A stretch of 64,000 nt of DNA from an uncultured Colwellia sp. (GTDB lineage: Bacteria > Pseudomonadota > Gammaproteobacteria > Enterobacterales > Alteromonadaceae), in assembly GCA_913063325.1 (NCBI GenBank), contig CAJXYE010000008.1, positions 1 through 64,000 of the forward strand, in the 5' to 3' direction. How positions within the stretch are numbered: the stretch's first letter is position 1; every line of letters starts with the position of its first letter. The notes under the pieces are model-generated. The model was given only the letters and a program-made list of their open reading frames with translations. It had not been told where the DNA came from and did no database searches. A program made the translations under genes and the position numbers. Positions 37,643 through 47,000 of this stretch are shown in pieces.

Positions 37643-38318
37643 AAGTAGCATTAAAAATACTCAACAAACAAAGCAAGAAAAAAACAGTACTGATAAAATT
37701 ATTAATGTTGCCTTAGTTGATGATCAACAATTGGTAAGGCAAGGCATTGCCGGTTTATTAACCTTAAGTGATGATATTAATATTATTTGGCAAGCAGAGG
37801 ACGGTGAACAAGCACAGCTAAAACTTAACGAACAACAACCTGATGTACTTTTACTCGATATTCGCATGCCAAAATTATCAGGCATTGAGTTAGTGAAAAT
37901 ATTAAGATCTCAGGGTAACTCATTACCCATTCTAATGCTGACCACTTTTGATGATAGCGAATTATTTATGCAAAGTTTGCAAGCTGGCGCTAATGGTTTT
38001 CTATTGAAAGATGTTTCCCTAGAAAAGTTAGTCAACGCGGTAAAAACACTTGCAGAGGGTGGTTTTGTTGCTGAGCCTGTGGTGATGAAACAAGTAAATA
38101 AAGGTTTTGATACCTCACCTGTATTAGACAAGTTATCAGAAAAAGAAAGTCAGGTTTTAAAATTAATGGCGGGAGGTTTTTCTAATAAAGAAATTGCAGC
38201 AAGTATTTTTTTGGCTGAAGGCACAGTAAAAAATCATGTCTCAAATATTTTGGCAAAATTAAATACCCGAGATAGAACACGTGCGGTATTAACTGCGCTA
38301 AATGAGGGCATTATTTAA
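37635..38318 (+). CDS. NarL/DesR-type response regulator
   Basis: The protein is 227 residues. After a polar N-terminal tail of about 22 residues, the receiver domain has the acidic pocket D29-D30, phospho-acceptor D75 (VLLLDIRMP), the MLTTFDD threonine and the LLKD lysine. A LuxR-type helix-turn-helix lies at about 162-222 (LSEKESQVLKLMAGGFSNKEIA, then GTVKNHVSNILAKL). It is the cognate regulator of the overlapping kinase. Its targets are unknown; the neighbouring DUF2141 gene is a candidate by position. Confidence 0.93.
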   Translation: MTESSIKNTQQTKQEKNSTDKIINVALVDDQQLVRQGIAGLLTLSDDINIIWQAEDGEQAQLKLNEQQPDVLLLDIRMPKLSGIELVKILRSQGNSLPILMLTTFDDSELFMQSLQAGANGFLLKDVSLEKLVNAVKTLAEGGFVAEPVVMKQVNKGFDTSPVLDKLSEKESQVLKLMAGGFSNKEIAASIFLAEGTVKNHVSNILAKLNTRDRTRAVLTALNEGII

Positions 38319-38479
38319 TTTAAGGCGTAGAGCATAATAGTTAACTAAGCATTTTACTCAGCATTTAGCAAAGCGCTAGCAAAGAGGATGAATCTAGGTA
38401 TAATTCTTAGCTATTCCTATTCGCTTAATGATGGTGTGTATACAACGTTAAGCAACGTGCCGATATTTGTTTTATATTC

Positions 38480-40438
38480 ATGACAACCCCAGCTAATAGT
38501 TCAGTTTCTAGTGTAAGCAAAGCCTTTGCCAATGATGGTGCTTTAGCCAAAGCCATTACTGGTTTCTCTCCACGTCAGGCGCAAACTGATATGGCACTTG
38601 ATGTTGCACATGCCATTGATAAAGAATCATCACTTATCGTTGAAGCAGGAACGGGAACAGGAAAAACCTTTGCTTATTTGATCCCTGCCTTTTTAGCGCT
38701 GAATCCAAAAAAGCCTAAAAAAATCGTAGTCTCAACCGGGACTAAGAACTTGCAAGAACAGCTATTCCACAAAGATATTCCTTTAATAAAGAAGGCACTG
38801 GCGAGTAATGCACAAGTTGCTTTATTAAAAGGTCGTGCAAACTATTTATGTAACTACCGTTTAGCGCAATACCAAGATAGTCGTGGCCAACTTGATGCAC
38901 AAATGTTGCAAGACTTGGTTAAAGTCAAAACCTGGGCAAACGGTACGCAAAGTGGCGATATTGGTGAGATAGTTAATGTCAGCGAAGATTCTAGTATTTT
39001 TCCTTTAGTAACTAGCACTTTAGATAATTGTTTGGCAAGAGACTGTCCTGATTATGAAGCATGTCACTTAGTTAGAGCACGCCAAAAAGCCAGTGACGCT
39101 GACATTATTGTAGTAAATCATCATTTGTTTTTTGCTGATATGGCATTAAAAGATACTGGCTTCGGTGAGTTGATCCCTAAAGCGCAGGTAATGATTTTCG
39201 ATGAAGCACACCAAATTGGTGATATCGCTAGTGAGTATTTCGGTGAAGCTTTTTCTAGCAAACAACTTGTTGATTTATGCACCGATGTATTACAAATATA
39301 CCGAAGTAGTTTGACCGATGTTAAGCAACTAGGGCGGGCAGCCGAAAAACTTCAAAAAACCTGTCAGGAGTTTCGTTTATTATTTAATTACGATCCTGAA
39401 CGCGGTAATTGGCGAGAAAAGTACAAACAAGTTCAATTTCAACAAAAATTCGCTAACCTAAAAATTGATTTAGATTTCTTATATCAAGTGATAAAACTGT
39501 GTGTTTCAAGAAATGAAGCGATAGATAATTGTTTTGATCGCGCTGTAAACTTACTTGCTCAGTACGATGTTATGGCAAATGTTGAAGCTTACGGCATGAG
39601 TTTTTGGTATGAAACTACGCCTAGAAGTGTCGTACTGCATCAAACACCATTAACCGTAAGTGACAAATTTAGTGCCGTAGTGAAAGAGTCTGGGGCTGGT
39701 TGGATTTTTACTTCAGCAACTTTGGCCGTAGATAATAGTTTTGACCACTTTGCTCAGCATTTAGGTTTGCAAAGTGCGAAGAAACTGATGCTTGATAGCC
39801 CATTTGATTATCATGCACAGTCTCAGCTTATTGTTCCACGTTATTTACCTCAAGCAAATGATAAAAATCGCGCGTTAAAACTTGCCGAACTGGCCCAGCC
39901 GCTGATAAAAGCCAGTAAAGGTGCATGTTTTATGCTTTTTACCAGTTATCGGGTTATGCATCAGGTTGCAGAAGCCTTAGCTGAAAGTATTGATAATCCC
40001 TTATTAGTACAAGGAAAAATGGCTAAACGAAAACTACTAGAGCAATTTGTCGAGCAAGACAGCGCGGTACTATTGGCTACGGCAAGCTTCTGGGAAGGAG
40101 TTGATGTTCGCGGCGATAAGCTTACTTGTGTGATTATTGATAAATTACCTTTTGCTTCACCAGATGATCCTTTACTGCAGGCTCGCTGTGAAGATGTAAG
40201 ACGTCAAGGTGGTGAGCCTTTTAGTCAAATTCAATTACCTCAGGCTGTCATCGCTTTAAAACAGGGAGTAGGGCGACTCATTCGTGATGTGAGCGACAAA
40301 GGGGTGCTAGTCATTTGCGATGATAGGTTGGTAAATAAACCGTATGGTGCAACCTTCTTGAAAAGCTTACCGGATATGAAGCGCAGTCGAGATATCAATA
40401 AAGCAGCTAAATTTTTAGAAACCTTATCGGTAATATAG
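38480..40438 (+). CDS. yoaA: DinG-family iron-sulphur DNA helicase YoaA
   Basis: The protein is 652 residues, the usual YoaA length. Superfamily 2 XPD/DinG-like motifs are visible: Walker A A56-GTGTGKT-63, four cysteines between motifs I and II (NYLC, DNC, RDC and EAC) that would hold a 4Fe-4S cluster, the DEAH box at 241-244, GWIFTSATL (motif III), and the C-terminal LATASFWEGVDVRGDKL and QGVGRLIRD segments. YoaA is a 5'-3' helicase that works with the polymerase III chi subunit on damaged forks. The start has no evident ribosome-binding site. It ends at a bidirectional terminator. Confidence 0.92.
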   Translation: MTTPANSSVSSVSKAFANDGALAKAITGFSPRQAQTDMALDVAHAIDKESSLIVEAGTGTGKTFAYLIPAFLALNPKKPKKIVVSTGTKNLQEQLFHKDIPLIKKALASNAQVALLKGRANYLCNYRLAQYQDSRGQLDAQMLQDLVKVKTWANGTQSGDIGEIVNVSEDSSIFPLVTSTLDNCLARDCPDYEACHLVRARQKASDADIIVVNHHLFFADMALKDTGFGELIPKAQVMIFDEAHQIGDIASEYFGEAFSSKQLVDLCTDVLQIYRSSLTDVKQLGRAAEKLQKTCQEFRLLFNYDPERGNWREKYKQVQFQQKFANLKIDLDFLYQVIKLCVSRNEAIDNCFDRAVNLLAQYDVMANVEAYGMSFWYETTPRSVVLHQTPLTVSDKFSAVVKESGAGWIFTSATLAVDNSFDHFAQHLGLQSAKKLMLDSPFDYHAQSQLIVPRYLPQANDKNRALKLAELAQPLIKASKGACFMLFTSYRVMHQVAEALAESIDNPLLVQGKMAKRKLLEQFVEQDSAVLLATASFWEGVDVRGDKLTCVIIDKLPFASPDDPLLQARCEDVRRQGGEPFSQIQLPQAVIALKQGVGRLIRDVSDKGVLVICDDRLVNKPYGATFLKSLPDMKRSRDINKAAKFLETLSVI

Positions 40439-40488
40439 TTGAAGAAGAAGCTAATTTATTCAAAGACGATAAAGTGAGCAAATAAAAA

Positions 40489-40515
40489 ACGAGAGCCAAT
40501 GGCTCTCGTTTTTTT
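40489..40515. terminator. Bidirectional terminator between yoaA and the GcvR-like gene
   Basis: Stem ACGAGAGCC / GGCTCTCGT with a 3-base loop is flanked by an A-run on the left and a T-run on the right. It serves both converging genes. Confidence 0.88.
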
Positions 40516-40560
40516 ATGAGGCTTGCTTTAAGTTGTAGCGCTATTTAATGTTCTCTATTA

Positions 40561-41058
40561 CTAGCGGGAAATATCTACCATCAAGTCATCAGCAATTTGT
40601 TCTAAGGCATTAATAAGATCATCAATTGATTTATCCGCAATGGCAATTTGTACTTTCGCTTTAAAAATTTCTTGGCCGCTATAAGCTGCGCTATCTTGGG
40701 AGCTAACTAGCTTGATTAAATTACCATTTTGATGATGAATAACGGAAGACACTTCTTGGACTATACCCGCTCTATCATTAGCAGTGATGTCGAGTACTAA
40801 GTTGCTAACAACACTAGGTAAGTTAGGCTCTGCCATTTCAATTTGACAGCTTAAACCATTAATTTTTTTTAATTCACTAATTAAGCCTTCACTTTTTTCT
40901 TTTGCTACAGCTACTTCAATAACGCCGGCGAAAAAGCCTGATAAATGATGCAAGCTACTTACTTGCCAGTTACCCTGATGCTTGGAAATAATTTTAGATA
41001 ATTTGTCTACTAGGCCTGTTTGATCAGGGCCAATACAAGAGATTACTAGATGATTCAT
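40561..41058 (-). CDS. GcvR-like protein with two ACT domains
   Basis: The protein is 165 residues. Two ACT domains are seen: 1-75 (LVISCIGPDQTGLVDKLSKII) and about 87-163 (LVLDITANDRAGIVQEVSSVI). This is the architecture of the glycine cleavage repressor GcvR, which binds glycine and controls GcvA. Gene-specific residues cannot be checked here, and no gcv gene is nearby, so a broader ACT-regulator role is possible. It is followed on the minus strand by the yoaA-side terminator and lies 46 bases downstream of the PilZ gene, so the two may be co-transcribed. Confidence 0.78.
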   Translation of the reverse strand: MNHLVISCIGPDQTGLVDKLSKIISKHQGNWQVSSLHHLSGFFAGVIEVAVAKEKSEGLISELKKINGLSCQIEMAEPNLPSVVSNLVLDITANDRAGIVQEVSSVIHHQNGNLIKLVSSQDSAAYSGQEIFKAKVQIAIADKSIDDLINALEQIADDLMVDISR

Positions 41059-41104
41059 TAAGACTCCTAAAAGGTCAATGTGGTTGGTAAGGAAGGTGAA
41101 TAGC

Positions 41105-41467
41105 TTAATTTACACGTGATAACTGACTCAGCTCTTTATTTAGCTGTTGGCTATCACCAAGGTTGAGTTCAACCAAGCGGCGTAAATGAGTCACACTATC
41201 GATATCAATAGCATTACATTGTAAGCCGGTTTCGTCTTTTTCTTCATGGACAACAGCAATGTTCATGGTTACTTCAGACTCTTTGTCTGACAGTAAAAAA
41301 TGTAAAGTTCCTAGTTTTCCTTTCAGTGATTTTTCACTATCAATGGCGGTAACTAAAGCACCGTTAAGTGAAATATCATGAATAGATACAGGGTATGTCT
41401 TCTCTTCAATTTCTATTTCGGCACTAATCGAAAATAAAATGCGAGTAAATTGTCGTCTGTTTTCCAT
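41105..41467 (-). CDS. PilZ-domain protein (cyclic di-GMP binding)
   Basis: I start at the ATG at 41467 (120 residues), which has GGAAAG 7 bases upstream; the longer frame from 41488 adds seven residues without such a site. The c-di-GMP-binding signature is present: RRQFTR near the N-terminus (RxxxR) and D-I-S-L-N-G about 30 residues later (D/NxSxxG). The protein is a single PilZ domain and so a free receptor rather than an enzyme part. It may adjust motility or matrix production. The GcvR-like gene follows on the same strand. Confidence 0.88.
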   Translation of the reverse strand: MENRRQFTRILFSISAEIEIEEKTYPVSIHDISLNGALVTAIDSEKSLKGKLGTLHFLLSDKESEVTMNIAVVHEEKDETGLQCNAIDIDSVTHLRRLVELNLGDSQQLNKELSQLSRVN

Positions 41468-41556
41468 ATCTACTTTCCATTTTGGCAATTAAATTTTGCT
41501 AATGAGTGTCTTTAGCATAGCCCCATTTTATTCAAAAGTAAAAAGTTACTGAACAC

Positions 41557-41594
41557 AAAAAAGCCAGTTAAAATCAAAATTTTAACTGGCTTTT
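41557..41594 (-). terminator. Rho-independent terminator of ettA
   Basis: Stem AAGCCAGTTAAAAT / ATTTTAACTGGCTT (14 pairs) with loop CAAA. On the minus strand it is followed by TTTTTT. It lies about 240 bases after the ettA stop. Confidence 0.88.
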
Positions 41595-41623
41595 AATTAC
41601 TTTAAAATAGGTAAGCTTATTAA

Positions 41624-41780
41624 TACCTATTCCGGTAAATTATTGACCACTTGTACAGGCTAAAATTCTTCATGACTGCGTTGCTTTCAATCCCAATAGC
41701 CAGCTATTGGTCAATCTAGCGCCTTGCCTTGAAATATTTTTACTCCGTACAACAAGATCAGGAACTTATCGGAATTGGTA
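41624..41780. repeat. Dispersed repeat element with terminal inverted repeats (157 bases)
   Basis: The ends TACCTATTCCGGTAA and TTATCGGAATTGGTA are inverted copies (12 of 15 positions). The centre has a perfect small palindrome CAATAGC-CA-GCTATTG. Its core (41674-41730) matches 32613-32655 and, on the other strand, the element at 58879. There is no coding capacity, so it resembles a MITE or structured intergenic repeat. Confidence 0.7.
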
Positions 41781-41826
41781 AAACTAATTATAGTAAGCTT
41801 GCTAAGGTATAAATAATTGTTAGTGA

Positions 41827-43506
41827 TTAACCTATTTTTTTGTATCTAATGCGGTGTGGTTCAGTTGCCGCAGGACCTAAAGTTTTCTTCAACCAAGCTT
41901 CATAATCAGTAAAGTTACCTTCATAGAAGTTAATTTGACCTTCATCACGGTAATCTAATATATGAGTTGCAATGCGATCTAAGAACCAACGGTCATGGGA
42001 AATAACCATGGCACAACCAGGGAACTCTAATATCGCTTCTTCAAGTGCACGCAAAGTTTCAACATCTAAATCGTTGGTTGGTTCATCGAGCAGTAATACG
42101 TTACCGCCTGTTTGCACAAGTTTGGCTAAATGTACTCGGTTACGTTCACCACCGGATAACTCACCAATGATCTTTTGTTGATCGTTACCTTTAAAGTTAA
42201 AGCGTGAACAATAAGCACGGCTTGGGATTTCAAAATTACCAATTTGTAAAATATCATGGCCTTGTGAGATTTCTTGGTAAACGGTTTTGCTGTTATCCAT
42301 GTCATCACGGAATTGATCAACGCTGGCAAGCTTAACTGTATCGCCCAATACTACTTCACCAGAATCTGGTTTTTCCGCACCGGACATCATTTTAAATAGC
42401 GTTGATTTACCCGCGCCGTTTGGTCCGATAATACCTACGATTGCGCCTTTAGGAACGCTAAAGCTTAGGTTATCAATAAGTACTCTATCGCCAAACGATT
42501 TAGTTAAGTTATTAACATCAAGTACTTTGTCACCTAGGCGTGGCCCTGGTGGAATGTAAAGTTCGTTGGTCTCATTACGCTTTTGATGATCTTGGCTATT
42601 AAGCTCTTCAAAACGCGCCATACGGGCTTTGCTTTTTGATTGACGTGCTTTAGGGTTTGAACGTACCCATTCTAGCTCTTGCTTAATAGTTTTTTGTAAT
42701 GCGTTTTCTGTTTTACCTTCACGCTCAAGACGGGCATCTTTTTGCTCAAGCCAATTGGTATAATTACCTTCATATGGAATACCGTGGCCTCTATCAAGCT
42801 CTAATATCCAACCCGCAACATTATCTAAGAAATATCTATCATGGGTGATAGCTACGACAGTACCAGCATAGTCATGTAAGAAGCGCTCTAACCATGCAAC
42901 AGATTCAGCATCTAAATGGTTAGTTGGTTCATCTAGTAATAACATGTCTGGTTTTTCAAGCAATAAGCGACAAAGGGCAACACGACGACGTTCACCACCA
43001 CTTAGTACAGCAATTTTTTGATCCCATTCTGGTAAACGTAAGGCATCAGCAGCACGCTCAAGTACGTTATCAATATTATGACCATCGTTGGCGTTGATTA
43101 TATCTTCTAACTCGCCTTGCTCTTTAGCTAGCTTATCAAAATCAGCGCCTTCTTCAGCATACTCGTTATAAACTTGGTCTAAACGAGCCATAGCGTTTTT
43201 AACTTCCGAAACCGCTTCTTCAACGGCTTCACGCACAGTTTGATTTTCATCAAGCTGTGGCTCTTGTGGCAAATAACCAATTTTAGTACCGGCTAAAGCA
43301 ACGGCGTCACCTTCAAACTCTTTATCAACACCCGCCATAATACGAAGTAGGGTAGATTTACCTGAGCCATTTAAACCTAAAACACCAATTTTTGCGCCAG
43401 GGAAAAATGAAAGAGAAATATCTTTTAAAATAGTACGCTTTGGTGGAACTACTTTGGAAACTCGATTCATCGACATGATGAATTTATCTGGTAACGGCTG
43501 AGCCAT
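41827..43506 (-). CDS. ettA: Energy-dependent translational throttle protein EttA
   Basis: The protein is 559 residues, close to E. coli EttA. This ABC-F protein has two nucleotide-binding domains: Walker A GLNGSGKST and LSGGERRR in the first, then GPNGAGKST and LSGGERNR in the second. The arm insert lies in the first domain and a basic linker (ARQSKSKARMARFEELN) between them. It has no membrane part. EttA binds the ribosomal E site and links initiation to the ADP/ATP ratio. AAAGGT lies 7 bases before the ATG and a sigma-70 promoter is visible at 43547-43575. A diverged copy of this 5' region exists at 45979-46131. Confidence 0.96.
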   Translation of the reverse strand: MAQPLPDKFIMSMNRVSKVVPPKRTILKDISLSFFPGAKIGVLGLNGSGKSTLLRIMAGVDKEFEGDAVALAGTKIGYLPQEPQLDENQTVREAVEEAVSEVKNAMARLDQVYNEYAEEGADFDKLAKEQGELEDIINANDGHNIDNVLERAADALRLPEWDQKIAVLSGGERRRVALCRLLLEKPDMLLLDEPTNHLDAESVAWLERFLHDYAGTVVAITHDRYFLDNVAGWILELDRGHGIPYEGNYTNWLEQKDARLEREGKTENALQKTIKQELEWVRSNPKARQSKSKARMARFEELNSQDHQKRNETNELYIPPGPRLGDKVLDVNNLTKSFGDRVLIDNLSFSVPKGAIVGIIGPNGAGKSTLFKMMSGAEKPDSGEVVLGDTVKLASVDQFRDDMDNSKTVYQEISQGHDILQIGNFEIPSRAYCSRFNFKGNDQQKIIGELSGGERNRVHLAKLVQTGGNVLLLDEPTNDLDVETLRALEEAILEFPGCAMVISHDRWFLDRIATHILDYRDEGQINFYEGNFTDYEAWLKKTLGPAATEPHRIRYKKIG

Positions 43507-43546
43507 GTAGATACCTTTTTATTTAGGGGAAATTACAATTGCGGTT

Positions 43547-43575
43547 ATTTTAGGTGAAAGGGAGTGGGCAAGCAA
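43547..43575 (-). promoter_or_regulatory. Predicted sigma-70 promoter of ettA
   Basis: On the minus strand TTGCTT (43575-43570), 17 bases, TAAAAT (43552-43547). The start codon is about 40 bases further. The same boxes and spacing are kept in the duplicate at 46102-46130, where the -35 reads TTTCTT. Confidence 0.55.
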
Positions 43576-43639
43576 ATTTAGTCTTAATAAGTAGCGTATG
43601 TTTCTAATATGTTAGACTCAACCTAGCAACATCTCATTT

Positions 43640-45766
43640 TTATTTAACCTTTGAGTATTGCTTATAGGCAGGTACTCGTTTGGCAAGGTAATTAATCCAC
43701 TTCCCTTCGTTTAAGTAATACTCTTTCATCTTAGGATGCTCGAGTAATTTTCGGTTGGTATGATGGTAAATCGCTAGGTTGTCAGTGCCTGTCCACCAAT
43801 TGTATTTATTCTTTTCTGCGAGAACAAGCTCTACGGCTCGGTCTAAATCAATATGGGCTAAAGCTCTAAAACCTGACATACCATAAGGATTGTAGTTAGC
43901 ACTGCGGTTATTTAATAATTTGTTTAATAAGTGTTTAGCTTGCTTAGTATTCCCAATAATTTGAAATGCGACTGCCTGGATAGAGTCTATCCGTTCTTGG
44001 AGAAAATTATTGCTATCTGCAAAATGAACGTTAACGATGCGCTTTGCTATTGATATTGTTTTTTCATGTTTTCCTCTGTTTTGATAAATTGTCAATTGAT
44101 TAACATTAAATTGAATATAACTGAGTTTACCTGCAGGGCTAGTAGTTTCTTCAATATTTGATATTGGTAAATCAAGGATTTTTTGCTCACCTGATGGTAA
44201 AATTGAATAAATAAAGTTAGCACCGTAAAATATGTCATCGACAAATACTTCGGTATTATTGGTAGTAAATTTTTCAATTAATGATTCGTCAGCAGTATTT
44301 AAAAATTGCTGATATAAGTTGGCTGTTTTATCATATGAACTTGCCTTACCTAAACTTTTATCAAGGCGCTCAAAAAGCATTTTTACCATTTGTGAATCAT
44401 CTACTAATTCAAAATGATATAACGAACCTCTGATTATTCGTGCATGTAATGGATCTAAAGCAAGAGATTTATTAAATGCTAATTTTGCTTGTTCATTTTG
44501 GCCATCTAAAGAAAACCACCAACCGAGTACATACCAAGAAATTGCATCATCAGGATAAAGAGCAATCGCTTTATCTATATAATTTTTACGCTGTTTTCTA
44601 TAATCAGCAGAGGCCTGTTTTGATTGCAATTCTTCAGCAACAAAATCACTTGCTTGAGCCAGTAGAGTTTCTAAATTGTTAGGTGCTAAAGTCACTGCTT
44701 TGTTTAGCGCATGTTTAGCTTTTATGGTTAATTCTTTTTTTATCGAATGCCAATTATCACCAGCATGCCAATCGGCAATATGCATATTACGAATGATGTG
44801 ATCGTAAACTTCGTTTAATAATCCCCAAGCTTCAACAAAATTTGCATCTATTTGAACTGCTTGTTCTAGAAATGTTTGTTGCTGGGCCATACTTTGTGCA
44901 GATTCAGGTTCACTTCTGTCAATACTGCGAGCTTTGTTATAGAGATCATAAGCTTTCACGCTATGGGTAGGCATATTATCTAATAGCCCTACAGATTCCG
45001 GTTGTAATTCTAAATGTATAGCATTGGTGATTTCTTTGGCGATAACACTTTGCACAGCAAAAACATCGGTCAACTCTCTGTCATAGTTCTGAGCCCATAA
45101 ATGATGATCAGATATAGCATCATTTAATTGCACAGTAACGCGAACAAAATTGTTTACTCGCCTAACAGATCCTTCAAGAATGTATTTTACACCTAACTCG
45201 TTGGCTATCTGAGGTAATGTTTTTCCTGATTTTTGAAAACTAAGTGCTGAGGTTCTAGATGTCACTTTGAAACCTTGGATTTTAGATAAGTTAGTAAGAA
45301 CTTCCTCGTGAATCCCTCCGGCAAAAAAAGTATTGTCAGTATGAGAACTCATATTTTTTAGAGGTAACACTGCTATAGAATGAAGTTGGTGATTAGCTGT
45401 TGATTTAATTGTTTTATCGGGTGAAAGGTAAGTATCAAAAAGTACAATAGATAAGGCAATGACTAATATGGCAATGATAATAAAGTCAATTTTTCGGCCA
45501 GTGATTTCTAAAATTGATTCGCTATGATGGATAGTAGAACTTCGTTTGACTCCTTCAGGAGTTAACTCAAATGCCCAAGCCAGAAATAGTGCAAAAGGGA
45601 AGCCAATAAAACCAAGATAGAAAACGATACCATTTAGCACCGGAGGAAGGTTTAACGCGGGTACAGCTACAGACGTAACTTGAATGACAACCCAACCCAA
45701 AGCTAGATAGGCTATACCCACCTTAAAGACGTTTCTGCGTTTTAGTTCTGCTATTAAATTGGCCAT
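43640..45766 (-). CDS. Membrane-anchored TolB-like/TPR protein
   Basis: The protein is 708 residues. The N-terminus reads ELKRRNVFKVGIAYLALGWVVIQV, a family signature with helices at about 16-36 and 45-70. A third helix lies at about 92-112. A TolB N-terminal-like domain follows (about 125-240: SIAVLPLKNMS, FAGGIHEEVLTNLSKI, YILEGSVRRV, LWAQNYDREL), then TPR-like helices (about 260-680). Relatives often carry a cyclase or winged-helix domain in front; none is present here. Function unknown, possibly scaffolding or signalling at the membrane. AGGAGC lies 5 bases before the ATG. The gene sits between two copies of the ettA 5' region. Confidence 0.85.
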   Translation of the reverse strand: MANLIAELKRRNVFKVGIAYLALGWVVIQVTSVAVPALNLPPVLNGIVFYLGFIGFPFALFLAWAFELTPEGVKRSSTIHHSESILEITGRKIDFIIIAILVIALSIVLFDTYLSPDKTIKSTANHQLHSIAVLPLKNMSSHTDNTFFAGGIHEEVLTNLSKIQGFKVTSRTSALSFQKSGKTLPQIANELGVKYILEGSVRRVNNFVRVTVQLNDAISDHHLWAQNYDRELTDVFAVQSVIAKEITNAIHLELQPESVGLLDNMPTHSVKAYDLYNKARSIDRSEPESAQSMAQQQTFLEQAVQIDANFVEAWGLLNEVYDHIIRNMHIADWHAGDNWHSIKKELTIKAKHALNKAVTLAPNNLETLLAQASDFVAEELQSKQASADYRKQRKNYIDKAIALYPDDAISWYVLGWWFSLDGQNEQAKLAFNKSLALDPLHARIIRGSLYHFELVDDSQMVKMLFERLDKSLGKASSYDKTANLYQQFLNTADESLIEKFTTNNTEVFVDDIFYGANFIYSILPSGEQKILDLPISNIEETTSPAGKLSYIQFNVNQLTIYQNRGKHEKTISIAKRIVNVHFADSNNFLQERIDSIQAVAFQIIGNTKQAKHLLNKLLNNRSANYNPYGMSGFRALAHIDLDRAVELVLAEKNKYNWWTGTDNLAIYHHTNRKLLEHPKMKEYYLNEGKWINYLAKRVPAYKQYSKVK

Positions 45767-46462
45767 AATAAAGCTCCTATAACACCAATAAAGGATAGCA
45801 GTTAATAGCAGCTCGCGTAGGTAAAGAATGCAATGATGAAAATGAGGAACGTTTAGATTAATGGTTGGATAGAAATTCTGACTCTCTTAATAATAGTGAT
45901 TTTCGGCTACTCAGCTCACTTCTTTGGACAACGTTAAATAATAGGAGAATAGAAGGTCACTAAAAGTTATTTAACTCCCTAGCTTGCACGCTTTGGTGGA
46001 GCTACTTTAGAAACGCGGTTCATCGACATGATGAATTTATCTGCTAACGGCTGAGCCATGTTGATACCTTTTTATTTTGAAGGGAAAACTCTATTGTCGA
46101 TATTTTAGGTTAAAGGGGCATGGCAAGAAAATGTGATTGAGAGGATTTCAGTTTTAGATGTACAACTGATATATGTTTTTAAATAGACGCGGTAAAATAG
46201 TAACTCAATTTAGGTTGAGCCTATGACTTGTTATAACTCTATTGGCATTAGATAAAGCTATTTTTTTCTTTGAGTGTTTGCTGACTTATCTCTAAACCCT
46301 CAGTACAGAATTTTCGATGAGGTAATGGCTGAATATTATATTTACATTAATAGCGAGCGCACTTTTAACTTCGGACTCGATTTAAGTATCGCAATGACTA
46401 TCTATGATGATATTTACACACTACAGACCTCTTGCATCTACTCCAATGGTAAAATTTTCATG
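45767..46462. other. Gap with ettA duplicate and no intact gene
   Basis: The first 210 bases are the leader of the TolB-like/TPR gene. 45979-46131 is the ettA duplicate. Beyond it to 46462 I see no supported gene; a 71-codon frame at 46274-46489 starts with GTG, has no ribosome-binding site and overlaps the minus-strand peptide gene. Confidence 0.5.
45979..46131 (-). pseudogene. Duplicated ettA promoter and 5' coding stub
   Basis: Bases 45988-46131 match 43435-43576. Over the first 90 bases I count only about seven differences. The stub starts at 46059, reads MAQPLADKFIMSMNRVSKVA and six further residues, and stops at 45979 (26 codons plus stop); the match to ettA ends around codon 24. The ribosome-binding site AAAGGT and the promoter boxes (46102-46130) are kept. 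Because the TolB-like/TPR gene lies directly downstream, the copied promoter could drive it. The sequence difference shows that the copy is old or came from a related strain. Confidence 0.85.
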
Positions 46463-46573
46463 TTAAATGCTGTTAGTTGCCATAGCTAACGCTGACAAGC
46501 TAAGTAACATGCCAATGACTGAAAAAGATAGTGCTAATACCATTTTGTTAATAGGTGTTGTCATCGAGTTCAT
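46463..46573 (-). CDS. 36-residue hydrophobic peptide
   Basis: The frame reads MNSMTTPINKMVLALSFSVI then GMLLSLSALAMATNSI. AAGGGA lies 6 bases before the ATG, a good ribosome-binding site. The product is essentially one membrane helix or signal peptide ending in an A-L-A-M-A cleavage-like motif. It may be a small membrane protein or a truncated exported protein. Genes of this size are often missed. Confidence 0.5.
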   Translation of the reverse strand: MNSMTTPINKMVLALSFSVIGMLLSLSALAMATNSI

Positions 46574-47000
46574 AATAATCCCTTAATTGTTTTGTTCAAA
46601 TAATTTGTTTAAATAAGTAGTTAAATAGTTATTAACTTAATTCTCTTTTGTATAGTGCCACTTCCGTGCCAATTTGTTTTTTGTGTTTATAACAGTTACT
46701 TATGGTTTTGGGTTCTAATGTGAATATTAGAAAATCCCAATATCAGGAATTTAATGTACTGATATTGGGATTGTTTCAATTATCTTCAACTATCTTCATT
46801 TAAATCATTTGTTCCGAAAACTTTCAGTATTCCATATGCTTACTACAGATCAAGCAACAGTTGTTTACCCTAAGTTTACGAATTAGAACAATTACGTATT
46901 TCAGTATAGGTAGAATAACGTTAAATACCTGCATAGAGTCGAATGGAAAGTAGATAGCCTTTTCGACTCAACGCTTAATAATAAAAATAGACAGTATAAA
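46574..47000. other. Intergenic region with a strong hairpin
   Basis: These 427 bases lie between the 36-residue peptide gene and the lipoprotein pseudogene, which diverge. Apart from the hairpin at 46733-46772 nothing is recognised. The minus-strand frame 46901-47113 is a shadow of the pseudogene. Confidence 0.5.
46733..46772. terminator. Perfect 14-base stem-loop, possible orphan terminator
   Basis: AATCCCAATATCAG and CTGATATTGGGATT are exact inverted copies around a 12-base loop. No gene ends just before it on either strand, so it may be left from a lost gene or may structure the leader of the minus-strand peptide. Confidence 0.5.

Larger units (their letters stand above)
41468..41826. 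other. Intergenic region with terminator and repeat element
   Basis: Between the PilZ gene and ettA, both on the minus strand, lie the ettA terminator (41557-41594) and the repeat element 41624-41780. The repeat therefore sits in the 3' untranslated part of the ettA transcript, before the terminator. Confidence 0.6.

Noticed and set aside
46274-46489. 71-codon plus-strand frame beyond the ettA duplicate
   Set aside because: It starts with GTG, has no ribosome-binding site, and overlaps a better-supported peptide gene on the other strand.
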